Shown here: positions 16,821-25,434 of the stretch, in pieces | Layout: every line of letters starts with the position of its first letter | Position numbering within the stretch: position 1 is the first letter of the stretch | NCBI GenBank assembly: GCA_947499615.1 | Contig: CANMOP010000010.1 | Span: 1-64,000 of the forward strand | Source of the DNA: RH-chloro-G1 sp003670575 | GTDB lineage: Bacteria > Chloroflexota > Dehalococcoidia > UBA2979 | DNA length: 64,000 nt | Direction of reading: 5' to 3' | The notes under the pieces: generated by a model | What the model saw: the letters and a program-made list of their open reading frames with translations, nothing else | Databases searched by the model: none | Told to the model about the DNA's origin: nothing | Program-made: the position numbers and the translations under genes

Positions 16821-16829
16821 TGATACCAT
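16821..16829 (+). promoter_or_regulatory. Possible extended -10 promoter for fabD-fabF-fabF
   Basis: TGATACCAT matches the TGnTAnnnT pattern seen upstream of other genes here. It lies in the 133-base gap between nnr and fabD and would give a leader of about 100 bases. No clear -35 box is visible. Confidence 0.35.
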
Positions 16830-16934
16830 CACCTCACGCGACAGGTTCGCGCGGCGCCTGAAGTTCTGGCGGTGGGTTGGCCCTGCCGTTGACGTGATTT
16901 CCCGCGCGCGCACCGTCCGATGGAGGTTCGGGGC

Positions 16935-17951
16935 GTGACAGACACTCCCACCACCGGCACTGCTCCCACCGACGAGCCGGACACGGATCCGCTCGCGTTG
17001 CTGTTCCCTGGCCAGGGTTCGCAGGCTCCCGGCATGGGCCGTCGTGTCTTCGAGCACTCGGGCGCGGCGCGCGAGGTGTTCGCCGAGGCGAGCGAGTACA
17101 CCCACCTCGACATCGCGGCGATCTGCTTCGAGGGGGACGCGGACTCGCTGGCGGAGACTACCTACACACAGCCCGCCGTCGTCACCACTTCGATCGCGAT
17201 CATCGCAGCGATGCGCGAGAAGTTGCACGAGGTCGGCCAGCGCGTGCGGCCACGCCTGTTCGGCGGGCACTCGCTCGGGCTGTTCAGCGCCGCCGTCGCC
17301 GCCGAGGCGCTCACCTTCCGCGATGCCCTGTTCATGGTGCTGGAGCGTTCGAAGCTGATGAGCAGCTTCAACAGCGCGCGACCAGTCGGCATGGCCTCGA
17401 TCATCGGTCTCGACGCGGAGGCGGTGCGCGCGATCTGCGTGGACGCGACCTTGTCGCCGGCGGACCGTGTGGACGTGGCGAACTACAACCTGGACAACCA
17501 GACCGTGATCAGCGGCGACCTGGCTGCGCTTGAGCGCGGGATGGAACGAGCCCGCGCTCAGCAGGGCAAGGTCATCCAGTTGAAGGTGAAGGTCTCCTCC
17601 CACACGCCGCTGCATGTGGATCAGGCGCAGGCGTTCGCCCAGATGATCCACGAAGTTCCCATCGCGGATCCGCAACGCCCCATCGTCTCCAATCGCAGCT
17701 CGGAGCTCCTGCGCACCGGCGCCGAGCTGCGATTGGAGTTCGAGCAGCAGCTCTGCTCGCCGGTGTACTGGGCGGACAATGTCCGCCGCATGTGCCGCGA
17801 GGGCGTGGACACCTTCGTCGAGGTCGGCCCGGGGCACGTGCTCGCGCGGATGGTGAAGCGCATCTCAGACAGCCTGATCACGGTCTCCCTCGACGATGCC
17901 GAGGTGGAGCCGATCCCGATCTCCATCCTGCCAGCGGAACTGGCGCGCTAG
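16935..17951 (+). CDS. fabD: Malonyl-CoA:ACP transacylase
   Basis: FabD loads malonate from CoA onto ACP for fatty-acid elongation. The 338-residue protein carries the GQGSQ loop (26-30), the nucleophile motif GHSLG (Ser113) and the later catalytic His region SSHTPLH. The GTG at 16935 is preceded by GGAGG at 16922-16926, a better site than the in-frame ATG at 16920, which overlaps that same GGAGG. Three bases after its stop comes the first fabF. Confidence 0.95.
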   Translation: MTDTPTTGTAPTDEPDTDPLALLFPGQGSQAPGMGRRVFEHSGAAREVFAEASEYTHLDIAAICFEGDADSLAETTYTQPAVVTTSIAIIAAMREKLHEVGQRVRPRLFGGHSLGLFSAAVAAEALTFRDALFMVLERSKLMSSFNSARPVGMASIIGLDAEAVRAICVDATLSPADRVDVANYNLDNQTVISGDLAALERGMERARAQQGKVIQLKVKVSSHTPLHVDQAQAFAQMIHEVPIADPQRPIVSNRSSELLRTGAELRLEFEQQLCSPVYWADNVRRMCREGVDTFVEVGPGHVLARMVKRISDSLITVSLDDAEVEPIPISILPAELAR

Positions 17952-17954
17952 CCC

Positions 17955-19193
17955 ATGCGTCGCGTCGTCGTCACCGGCATCGGGCTGATCACGCCGCTCG
18001 GCAACGACACCGCCTCGACGTGGGATGGCCTGGTCGCGGGGCGCTCTGGCATCGGCTACGTCACGAACTTCGACGCGTCGATGTACGAGTTCCCGATTGC
18101 CGGCGAGGTGCGCGGGTTCGAACCGGAGCGCTTTGTCGATGCAAAGCTGCTGCGCCGCATCGACCGCTCGTCGGCGCTGGCACTGGCCGCGACGCGTCTC
18201 GCCGTCGACGACTCGCAACTCGATGTCTCGTCGCTGCCGCCGGACAGCATCGGCTGCGTCCTCGGCACCGGCATGGGCGGCGCACACCTGCTGATCGAGA
18301 ATCAGCGACTGTTCGATGAGAAGGGCCCACGCCGGGTCAGCCCGTTCATGGTCACCAGCATGCTGCCCGACACCGCCACCGGTCTGGTGGCGATCACGCT
18401 GGGCGTGCGCGGCCCGAACTTCGCGATCACCGCTGCCTGCGCGACCGGCGGCGCGGCCCTCGGCGAGTGTGCCGAGGTCATCGCGCGCGGCGACGCCGAT
18501 GTGATGATTGGCGGTGGCTTCGAGGCGCCACTGCGCCCGATCTACTACGCGGGCTTCCACGCCATGCGCGCCCTGGCGGAGCACGCCGACCCGACACAAG
18601 CGTCCCGCCCGTTCGACAAGGACCGCAACGGCTTCGTCATCTCCGAGGGCGCCGGCATCCTGATCCTCGAGGAATTGGAGCACGCGCTCGCTCGCGGGGC
18701 GCGCATCTACGCCGAGTGGAAGGGCGCGGGCACCTCCAACGACGCGTTCGATATGGTTGCCGCCGCCGAGGATGGCCGCGGCATCGCGGGCGCGATTCAG
18801 CGTTCCCTCCGCCGCGCCGACCTCGCACCTGACGCCATCGATTATGTCAATGCGCACGGCACCGGCACCCCGCTCAACGACCGAGTGGAGACGCACGCCC
18901 TGCACTCGGTGTTTGGCGATCACGCGGCACGACTGTTGGTGTCGTCGACGAAGTCGATGACCGGTCACATGATGGGCGCCGCGGGAGCCGTCGAGGGCGC
19001 CGTGGCCGCCCTCACCTGCCACTACCAGGTGGTGCCACCCACCATCAACTACACCACGCCCGACCCGGACTGCGACCTTGATTACGTGCCCAACGAGGCG
19101 CGACACGCGACCATCCGAAACGCGATGAGCACCTCGGTGGGGCTCGGCGGGCACAACTCCTCGATCATCTTCGGACGCTGGGAGGGTGCGTAA
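17955..19193 (+). CDS. fabF: Beta-ketoacyl-ACP synthase II (first copy)
   Basis: Condensing enzyme of type II fatty-acid synthesis. The 412-residue protein has the Cys-His-His triad: Cys162 in TAACATGG, His301 in NAHGTGTPLND and His338 in STKSMTGHMMG. The C-terminal GFGGHN-type motif reads GLGGHNSSIIF. It lies directly after fabD and overlaps the second fabF by one base (TAATG). There is no acpP or fabG between them. Confidence 0.95.
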   Translation: MRRVVVTGIGLITPLGNDTASTWDGLVAGRSGIGYVTNFDASMYEFPIAGEVRGFEPERFVDAKLLRRIDRSSALALAATRLAVDDSQLDVSSLPPDSIGCVLGTGMGGAHLLIENQRLFDEKGPRRVSPFMVTSMLPDTATGLVAITLGVRGPNFAITAACATGGAALGECAEVIARGDADVMIGGGFEAPLRPIYYAGFHAMRALAEHADPTQASRPFDKDRNGFVISEGAGILILEELEHALARGARIYAEWKGAGTSNDAFDMVAAAEDGRGIAGAIQRSLRRADLAPDAIDYVNAHGTGTPLNDRVETHALHSVFGDHAARLLVSSTKSMTGHMMGAAGAVEGAVAALTCHYQVVPPTINYTTPDPDCDLDYVPNEARHATIRNAMSTSVGLGGHNSSIIFGRWEGA

Positions 19194-20449
19194 TGACTAC
19201 TGCCTATGAGCCGCGACGCGTCGTGGTGACGGGGGTCGGCCTTGTGACGGCCGTCGGGAACACGCGCGAGGAGACGTGGGCGGCGCTGCTGGCCGGCAAG
19301 AACGGCATCGTGCCGGTGACGCTATGCGACACGGATGGCCTCGCCTCGCGCATCGCGGGTGAGGTTCAGGGGTTCGACCCGCTGAACTTCATCGACCGCA
19401 AGGACGCGCGGCGCATGGACCGCTTCGTGCAACTGGCCGTCGCCGCGACCGCCGAGGCGCTGGCGCACTCCGGCCTCGACGTGGCAGCGAACGCCGACCA
19501 GGTGGGCGTGATGATCGGCGCCGGGATCGGCGGGCTCACCACGCTGGAGGAGCAGTTCCACACGCTGTTCGAGAAAGGCCCGGACCGCATCTCGCCGTTT
19601 CTGGTGCCGATGTTCATCTCGGACATGGCGGCCGGGCAGGTCTCGATCCAGTTCGGCGCGCGCGGGCCCAACTACAACACGGTCTCGGCGTGCGCCTCCG
19701 GCGCGGACGCGCTGGGCACCGCCCTCGAGGTGATCCGCCGCGGCGACGCGGTGGCGATGCTGGCCGGCGGCGCGGAGTCGGCGATCACGCGCATGGGGCT
19801 CGCCTCCTTCGCCGCGTCGCGCGCGCTCTCGACGAAGCGCAACAACGACCCGGAGCACGCGAGCCGGCCGTACGACCTGCATCGCGACGGCTTCGTACTC
19901 GCCGAGGGTGCGGCCACCCTCGTGCTGGAGGACCTGGAGTTCGCGCAGGCGCGCGGCGCGACGATCCTCGCGGAGTTCATGTCCTACGGGCAGTCGGCGG
20001 ACGCGTTCCACGTCACGCAGCCCTCCGAGAACGGCGAGGGCGCGGCGCGCGCGATGCAGATCGCCCTGCGCAAGGCGGGCATCGCCGCCAGCGCAATCAA
20101 CTACATCAACCCGCACGGCACCAGCACGCCACTGAACGACAAGTTCGAGACGATGTCGGTGAAGGCGGTGTTCGGCGAGGCGGCGCGCGGCATCCCGATG
20201 TCGTCGACGAAGTCGATGGTCGGGCACAGCCTCGGCGCGTGCGGCGGCATCGAGGCGGGCGTGACGGTGCTATCGCTGCGCGACCAGCGCATCCACCCGA
20301 CGCGCAACCTCATCGTCCCCGACCCGGACTGCGACCTCGACTACGTCCCGGAGGGCCCTCGCGACCTCGCCATCGAGTACGCGATGTCCAACTCGCTGGG
20401 CTTCGGCGGCCACAACTCGAGTCTCATTTTCAGGCGGTGGGGCGAGTAG
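19193..20449 (+). CDS. fabF: Beta-ketoacyl-ACP synthase II (second copy)
   Basis: A second full-length KAS II of 418 residues, with triad Cys167 (VSACASGAD), His308 (NPHGTSTPLND) and His345 (STKSMVGHSLGACG). It is clearly diverged from the first copy: the ACATGG/ACASGA and HGTGTP/HGTSTP differences and a different 35-45 region show this is an old paralogue, not a recent duplication. Separate chain-length or substrate preferences are likely but cannot be read from sequence. It ends the fatty-acid cluster. Confidence 0.94.
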   Translation: MTTAYEPRRVVVTGVGLVTAVGNTREETWAALLAGKNGIVPVTLCDTDGLASRIAGEVQGFDPLNFIDRKDARRMDRFVQLAVAATAEALAHSGLDVAANADQVGVMIGAGIGGLTTLEEQFHTLFEKGPDRISPFLVPMFISDMAAGQVSIQFGARGPNYNTVSACASGADALGTALEVIRRGDAVAMLAGGAESAITRMGLASFAASRALSTKRNNDPEHASRPYDLHRDGFVLAEGAATLVLEDLEFAQARGATILAEFMSYGQSADAFHVTQPSENGEGAARAMQIALRKAGIAASAINYINPHGTSTPLNDKFETMSVKAVFGEAARGIPMSSTKSMVGHSLGACGGIEAGVTVLSLRDQRIHPTRNLIVPDPDCDLDYVPEGPRDLAIEYAMSNSLGFGGHNSSLIFRRWGE

Positions 20450-20465
20450 GGGGGTTCCGCTCGAA

Positions 20466-20485
20466 AGCGTCTCGGAAGAGACGTT
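20466..20485 (+). terminator. Hairpin after the fab cluster
   Basis: An 8-bp stem with one G-U pair (20466-20473 with 20478-20485) and a GGAA tetraloop lies 17 bases after the second fabF. Only two T residues end the stem, so it is a weak intrinsic terminator candidate. Confidence 0.4.
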
Positions 20486-20588
20486 GCACTCCCAGAGCAC
20501 GGGCAACCAGTGCCGCAGCCACCCACGCCAGACTTTCGTATTCGGCGTTCCTTGTCTCCGGATCCGCCGACAAGCGCCCCGAGTGCAC

Positions 20589-21746
20589 CTATTCGTTACG
20601 GACGCGAATTGCCCTGTAGGCGGCGGAATGCCGGGACGCAGCGTTCCCACCAATCGCAGCCCGGCTCATCACGTTCGACAACACGCGACGGAGCGGCACA
20701 CGCTCCAGTTGCAGTAGGAGCCCCTCGATCCGCGAAAGCATTCCGTTTCTTAGGTTCGCGTCCCCGATCCTGTCGCTTAGCACGAGGCGACTGGCTTCGA
20801 GCAATTCAGCCCGTAACGTCGGGGGAATCTCGGACGACGCTTCCGCCGCGACATATCGACGCGCGACGGCTGGCAAGATCGCATCGATAAGGCTCGCTGC
20901 CGACAGCGAACACACCTCGATAACCGAATCCCAACTGCACGCTTCGAGGTAATGATGAATCCACCCGCGCATTCGGGTTTTTTCAGGCTCCGGGAGTCCT
21001 AGATACCGATCGAGCATCTCCTGACAATCCCAGCGTACCGAACGAAAAGCAAGGGGATGCCGCGCTCTCCGCGTTGTTCGCCGACTCCGTAGCTCGGTGA
21101 ATAGGATCGCCCCCTCCACAAAGAAGTCTAGTTGGTAGAAGCTCCCGAGATTGCCCGACTCGAGCGAGAGGACAGTGGTGAGCGAATCTACGCAGTCGGC
21201 GAGCAGCCTCTCGCCCACTCGGCCAGATACGTTCCCATCGTGCGTCTCAAAGAAGCCACCGACGCGTTCGAAAGTCCTTTCGGCCTCGTCCCGACCGACC
21301 AACGGGGCAACGACAATAGGCAGTCCCGCAGCTTGAATCGCAGACGCGCGGCCAAAGTAGTTGCAGAGGACGAAATCAACGCGATCGGCGACCGCCGGCA
21401 TCCCGCGCTCGATGAGAGCCTGATACAGGGGAGCGATCAGGCGTGCCGAGTTGCAGCCGAAGATGCATTCGTTCATCACGACGCCGCTCGTCCAGCGGTT
21501 ATTCGAAGAAAGTTGTCCCATGTTCTCAACAGAAACTGTGGCCGTTCGGTCTCCGGAGAGCGTGCCGTGGAACTGCCAGCCCTCATCGTCCATGACGATG
21601 TCGTGGCCACGGGTGCCCAAGATCACCTGGCCGGAAATCAACTGAACTAGCCGGAAGGACACAGGGATCTGTTCCTCACCGCGAAGGAGATAACCGACCC
21701 CCTCGAAGTCGGCGCGCGAGATGCCCAAGCGATCGATGAATTGCAT
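20589..21746 (-). CDS. Unrecognised 385-residue protein, low GC, possible distant HEPN/ApeA-like
   Basis: I do not recognise this gene with confidence. The ATG at 21746 gives 385 residues and has no clear ribosome binding site. Residues 15-120 look beta-rich. The middle has a SLESGNLGSFYQLDF segment, and about 240-305 is helical (RGWIHHYLEA at 260-269, then a conserved-looking helix), recalling the order of parts in ApeA-type HEPN proteins linked to phage defence. R260-x4-H265 could be a HEPN R-x4-H motif, but this is a weak visual match. Base composition (about 50-58 percent GC in samples) and codons such as AGA and ATA differ from its neighbours, which suggests horizontal transfer. It is a lone gene, convergent with fabF and divergent from recJ. 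Confidence 0.6.
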   Translation of the reverse strand: MQFIDRLGISRADFEGVGYLLRGEEQIPVSFRLVQLISGQVILGTRGHDIVMDDEGWQFHGTLSGDRTATVSVENMGQLSSNNRWTSGVVMNECIFGCNSARLIAPLYQALIERGMPAVADRVDFVLCNYFGRASAIQAAGLPIVVAPLVGRDEAERTFERVGGFFETHDGNVSGRVGERLLADCVDSLTTVLSLESGNLGSFYQLDFFVEGAILFTELRSRRTTRRARHPLAFRSVRWDCQEMLDRYLGLPEPEKTRMRGWIHHYLEACSWDSVIEVCSLSAASLIDAILPAVARRYVAAEASSEIPPTLRAELLEASRLVLSDRIGDANLRNGMLSRIEGLLLQLERVPLRRVLSNVMSRAAIGGNAASRHSAAYRAIRVRNE

Positions 21747-21875
21747 TGGGTGAAGTCTTCGTTGGTCGCTGGTACGTGCATCGGCACGCGAACCACGGCG
21801 CGGATACGAGGATAGCCGCGCTCCACTGCCGCGCGCGATACACTCCCACCAGCCCCTCCCCGGAGCCAACGCCCT

Positions 21876-23585
21876 ATGACCACCACCTCAGCCGACGCAA
21901 CGATCCTCGAGGGTTCGGGGGGGCGGCGGTGGCGCGTGCGCGGAGCCGCCGACCTGCTCGCGTTCGCGGGAGCGCCGTGGCCTGCGCTGGTCTCGACGCT
22001 GCTCTCCCATCGCGACGTGCATGACACCGCCGAGGGGCACGCATACCTCGGCGAGCCGGGGGAGCTGACCGACCCGCGGCTGATGCCCAACCTCGAGGTC
22101 GCGGTGGAGCGGCTGGCGCGCGCCTGCACGGCGGGCGAGCGGGTGGCGGTGTTCGGCGACTTTGATGTCGACGGCGTCACCTCGACGACCATCCTCACCG
22201 AGGGGCTGAGCGCGCTCGGCGCGGTGCCGTTGCCGTACATCCCCGACCGCTTCACCGAGGGCTACGGCCCCAACGTCGCGGCCATCGAGGCGCTGCACGC
22301 GCGTGGCGCGACCGTGCTGGTCACCGCCGACTGTGGCACCTCGGCGGTGCACGAGGTCGCGGCGGCGAATGCGCTGGGCATGGACGTGATCGTGATCGAC
22401 CACCACACCGTGCCAGACGAGCTGCCCGAGGCGCTGGCGATCGTGAACCCGAAGCTCAACGGCTCCGAGTACGGCAGCGAGCCCGCCGCCTGCGGGGTGG
22501 CGTACAAGGTGGTGCACGACCTGCACGACCGGCTGGGCGTGGCGTACGACCCCGCGCCGCATCGCGCGCTGGTGGCGCTGGGCACGGTCTGCGACCTGGC
22601 ACCGATGCTGGCGGAGAACCGCGACCTGGTGCGCATCGGCATGGACGCGCTGCGCACCTCCAAGCGGCCGGGGCTGCTGGCGCTGGCGGACTCGGCGGGC
22701 ATTGAGCTGCGCGACGTCGACGCCGAGGCGTGCGGCTGGGTGCTGGGCCCACGCATCAACGCGGCGGGGCGGATGGAGCACGCGCGCATCGCGCTGGACA
22801 TGATGCTCGCCACCACCGAGGAGGAGGCGCGCCCGCTGGCCGCCCGCCTCGCCTCGCTGAATGAGCAGCGGCGCGATCAGACCGCAGCGGCGTTCGAGCT
22901 GGCGGGCAGTGCGCTCACGCACGAGCAGGGTGAGGCGGCGCTGGTGTTCGTCGCGTCCGAGGCGATCTCATCGGGCATCGTCGGGCTGGTCGCATCGCGG
23001 CTCGCGGACCAGCACCAGCGTCCGGCGATCGTCGCGCAGATCGCCGGTGACGAAGCACGGGCGTCGTGCCGCTCGATCCCGGAGTTCGACATCACTGCGC
23101 TGCTGCGACGTAACGCCGGGCTGTTCAAGCGCTTCGGCGGGCACCGCGCGGCGGCCGGCTTCACCATCGACGCATCGCGACTCGACGAGGTGCGTGCGGT
23201 GCTGCTCGCCGACGCCGCGCTGCACCTCGACGCGTCGAGCATCGTCCCCACGATCGATATCGACGCCGAGCTGCCGTTGCGCGATGTGAACACCGAGGTG
23301 TTGAAGTGGCTCGGCCGGCTTGGGCCGCACGGCATCGGCAACGCGACTCCCACGTTCCTCTCGCGCGGCGTCACGGTCATCGACACGCGCATCGTCGGCA
23401 AGAACGGCACGCACCTGCAATTCAAGCTGCGCGAGGGCCGCGTGACCTGGAGCGCGATCGCCTTCGGCGCAGCGGAACGCGCTGTCCCCGCGGGCGAGGC
23501 GGCCGATGTCGTCTACACGTTCCGTCGCGACAGCCTGCGTGGCACGCTCCAACTGGAGGTGCTCGACCTGCGCCCGGCGCAGTAG
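21876..23585 (+). CDS. recJ: Single-stranded-DNA-specific exonuclease RecJ
   Basis: 5'-3' exonuclease of recombination and mismatch repair. The 569-residue protein has DHH-superfamily motifs: FDVDG (96-100), ADCGT (151-155) and DHH (175-177). The DHHA1 domain motif FKRFGGHRAAAG follows, with an OB-fold-like C-terminal domain. A TACACT -10-like box lies about 35 bases upstream of the ATG, near 21837, and GGAG precedes the start. Transcription is divergent from the orphan gene. Confidence 0.95.
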   Translation: MTTTSADATILEGSGGRRWRVRGAADLLAFAGAPWPALVSTLLSHRDVHDTAEGHAYLGEPGELTDPRLMPNLEVAVERLARACTAGERVAVFGDFDVDGVTSTTILTEGLSALGAVPLPYIPDRFTEGYGPNVAAIEALHARGATVLVTADCGTSAVHEVAAANALGMDVIVIDHHTVPDELPEALAIVNPKLNGSEYGSEPAACGVAYKVVHDLHDRLGVAYDPAPHRALVALGTVCDLAPMLAENRDLVRIGMDALRTSKRPGLLALADSAGIELRDVDAEACGWVLGPRINAAGRMEHARIALDMMLATTEEEARPLAARLASLNEQRRDQTAAAFELAGSALTHEQGEAALVFVASEAISSGIVGLVASRLADQHQRPAIVAQIAGDEARASCRSIPEFDITALLRRNAGLFKRFGGHRAAAGFTIDASRLDEVRAVLLADAALHLDASSIVPTIDIDAELPLRDVNTEVLKWLGRLGPHGIGNATPTFLSRGVTVIDTRIVGKNGTHLQFKLREGRVTWSAIAFGAAERAVPAGEAADVVYTFRRDSLRGTLQLEVLDLRPAQ

Positions 23586-23590
23586 TCGGC

Positions 23591-23640
23591 GCACCGCACC
23601 GCACCGCACCGCACCGCACCGCACCGCACCGCACCGCACC
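23591..23640. repeat. Pentanucleotide tandem repeat, ten copies
   Basis: Ten perfect copies of GCACC occupy 23591-23640, just after the recJ stop and outside any gene I accept. Such an array is prone to slippage, so copy number may vary between strains. Confidence 0.95.
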
Positions 23641-23695
23641 GCGACACAGATGCTCGCTGGTACTCGCCACGCGGGTGGATGTCGAGCAGCGCGTT

Positions 23696-23727
23696 GGGAG
23701 CGCGGGAGCGCGGGAGCGCGGGAGCGG
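23696..23727. repeat. Octanucleotide tandem repeat
   Basis: Three perfect copies of GGGAGCGC and a fourth with one change (23720-23727) lie between the pentamer array and the end of the minus-strand gene at 23733. Confidence 0.9.
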
Positions 23728-23732
23728 GAACG

Positions 23733-24194
23733 CTACACGCGCGTGCGACGCCAAACGGTGCGGTACTGTCGGCCCACGATCGCCTCGCGCAGCTCGACAA
23801 GTTCCAGCGCGCGCAGTTGGCGGTACGCGCGTCGCGCAGCCGCGAGTGTTCGCCCATCGCCACACCGGTCGAGGCGTGCCAAGACGCGCTCCCAAACGCC
23901 GGACCATTCCAGCGCGCTGACGCTGCGTGCCCACGGGATCATGGTGATCGACTGCGGGCGGCCGAAACCGGGACGCAGCTTGCGCAGTGTGGCGAAGCGC
24001 TCCTGTGCGTTATCGACCATCGGCACCACACGCACCAACGGGCCATCGCCCGCGGGCTGGCCGTCCGCCTGAGTACAGCGAGTGTCGATGAGGAGGGTCT
24101 GGCGCAGGATCGGGAAGTGGAAGGTCACGACCTCCGCCTCGTCGATGTTCTGGATCACGGCCTCGATATCGATATCGTAGCCGCCGTCGATCAT
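23733..24194 (-). CDS. Conserved-looking hypothetical protein after tyrS
   Basis: A 153-residue soluble protein that I do not recognise. It starts with an ATG at 24194 that directly follows the tyrS stop codon, so translation is probably coupled to tyrS. It begins MIDGGYDIDIEAVIQNIDEAE, is rich in Arg and Leu toward the C terminus (LAAARRAYRQLRALELVELR), and ends in a basic tail. There are no membrane segments, metal motifs or obvious fold signatures. The tandem repeats lie just beyond its stop. Confidence 0.65.
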   Translation of the reverse strand: MIDGGYDIDIEAVIQNIDEAEVVTFHFPILRQTLLIDTRCTQADGQPAGDGPLVRVVPMVDNAQERFATLRKLRPGFGRPQSITMIPWARSVSALEWSGVWERVLARLDRCGDGRTLAAARRAYRQLRALELVELREAIVGRQYRTVWRRTRV

Positions 24195-25424
24195 CTAGCG
24201 GCCCGACGCGATGCGCAGGAAGCGCGTGCGACCAACGCGTACCTCGTCGCCAGCGCGCAGCTCGGCGGCGAAGTCGGTGACTGGCTCGCCGTTCAGACGC
24301 ACGGCACCCTGTGTGACCAGTCGACGCACCTCGCCCGCGCTCTTCGCGAGGCCGGCAGTCAGCAGCACGTGGTCGAGGCGCTCCGTCTCGGCCTGCAGGA
24401 TGTGCTCCTGCATCTCGTCTGGCGTCTCGCGTCGCTGGAACGTCGACTCGAAGTACGACTGCGCAGCCTCGGCTGCCTCGCGCGGGTACATCGTGCTCGT
24501 GACCTCAAGGGCGAGGCGCTTCTTGGCCTCGATCGGCGCAACGGCACCCGCAGCGACATCGGCGAGCAATGCCTGCGCGTCCGCCGGCGGGACGTTGGTG
24601 AGCAGCGTGAAATAGTTCGGCACGGCGCTGTCGGGGATGGACATGACCTTGCCGAACATGCTGTTGGGCGCCTCGTCGACGCCGATGTAGTTGCCGAGGG
24701 ACTTCGACATCTTCTCGTGCCCATCGGTGCCGACCAGCAGGGGCAACGTGATCACGATCTGCGGCGGCTGGCCAAACTCCTCCTGGAGCTTGCGACCTGC
24801 CATGAGGTTGAAGAGCTGCTCCGTACCACCGACCTGCACGTCCGCGTGCAACGCCACCGCGTCGTACGCCTGCATCAGGCCGTACAGGAACTCGCTCAGA
24901 TACACCGGCTCCTCGCGCTCCATGCGCCGCGCGAAATTGTCGCGCTTCAGGAACTCAGCAACCGTGAAGTACGAGCAAAGCTTGATGACGTCGGCGAACG
25001 AGAGCGCACCCAGCCACTCGGCGTTGTACCGCACGGTGGTGCGCGCACTGTCGAGGATGCGGCCGGCCTGCTGCTCGTAGGTCGCGGCGTTCGCGGCAAG
25101 CGTATCCGCGGTCACCATCGGACGTCGGCGGTCGCGGTCGGAGGGGTCGCCGATGAGGCCCGTGAAGTTGCCGATCAGGAACGTAATCTCGTGCCCGAAG
25201 TCCTGGAACTGGCGCATCTTGCGCATGGACAGCGTGTGTCCGAGGTGGAGGTCGACCGAGGTCGGGTCATATCCGCAGTAGATGCGGAGCGGGCGATCCT
25301 CTTCCAGCCGCGCACGCAGCTCGCGCTCCATGATGCGGCGCGTCGTGTCGTCGCCGAAATCGGTGCCGCGCATCAGCACGGCCATCTGCTGGCCGACTGG
25401 CGCCATACGTCGTGCGGTGGTCAT
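24195..25424 (-). CDS. tyrS: Tyrosyl-tRNA synthetase
   Basis: Class I synthetase charging tRNA-Tyr. The 409-residue protein has the HIGH-type motif HLGH (60-63) and KMSKS (238-242), followed by the anticodon-binding region and a C-terminal S4-like RNA-binding domain (about 345-405). This is the longer TyrS type with the S4 domain. The ATG at 25424 lies 10 bases after the ribF stop. No T-box is visible upstream of it, unlike trpE in this same window. Confidence 0.95.
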   Translation of the reverse strand: MTTARRMAPVGQQMAVLMRGTDFGDDTTRRIMERELRARLEEDRPLRIYCGYDPTSVDLHLGHTLSMRKMRQFQDFGHEITFLIGNFTGLIGDPSDRDRRRPMVTADTLAANAATYEQQAGRILDSARTTVRYNAEWLGALSFADVIKLCSYFTVAEFLKRDNFARRMEREEPVYLSEFLYGLMQAYDAVALHADVQVGGTEQLFNLMAGRKLQEEFGQPPQIVITLPLLVGTDGHEKMSKSLGNYIGVDEAPNSMFGKVMSIPDSAVPNYFTLLTNVPPADAQALLADVAAGAVAPIEAKKRLALEVTSTMYPREAAEAAQSYFESTFQRRETPDEMQEHILQAETERLDHVLLTAGLAKSAGEVRRLVTQGAVRLNGEPVTDFAAELRAGDEVRVGRTRFLRIASGR

Positions 25425-25434
25425 TGCCGCGTGC

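Noticed and set aside
23591..23640. Possible CRISPR-like array
   Set aside because: Direct 5-base units with no spacers, so it is a simple microsatellite; no cas genes nearby.
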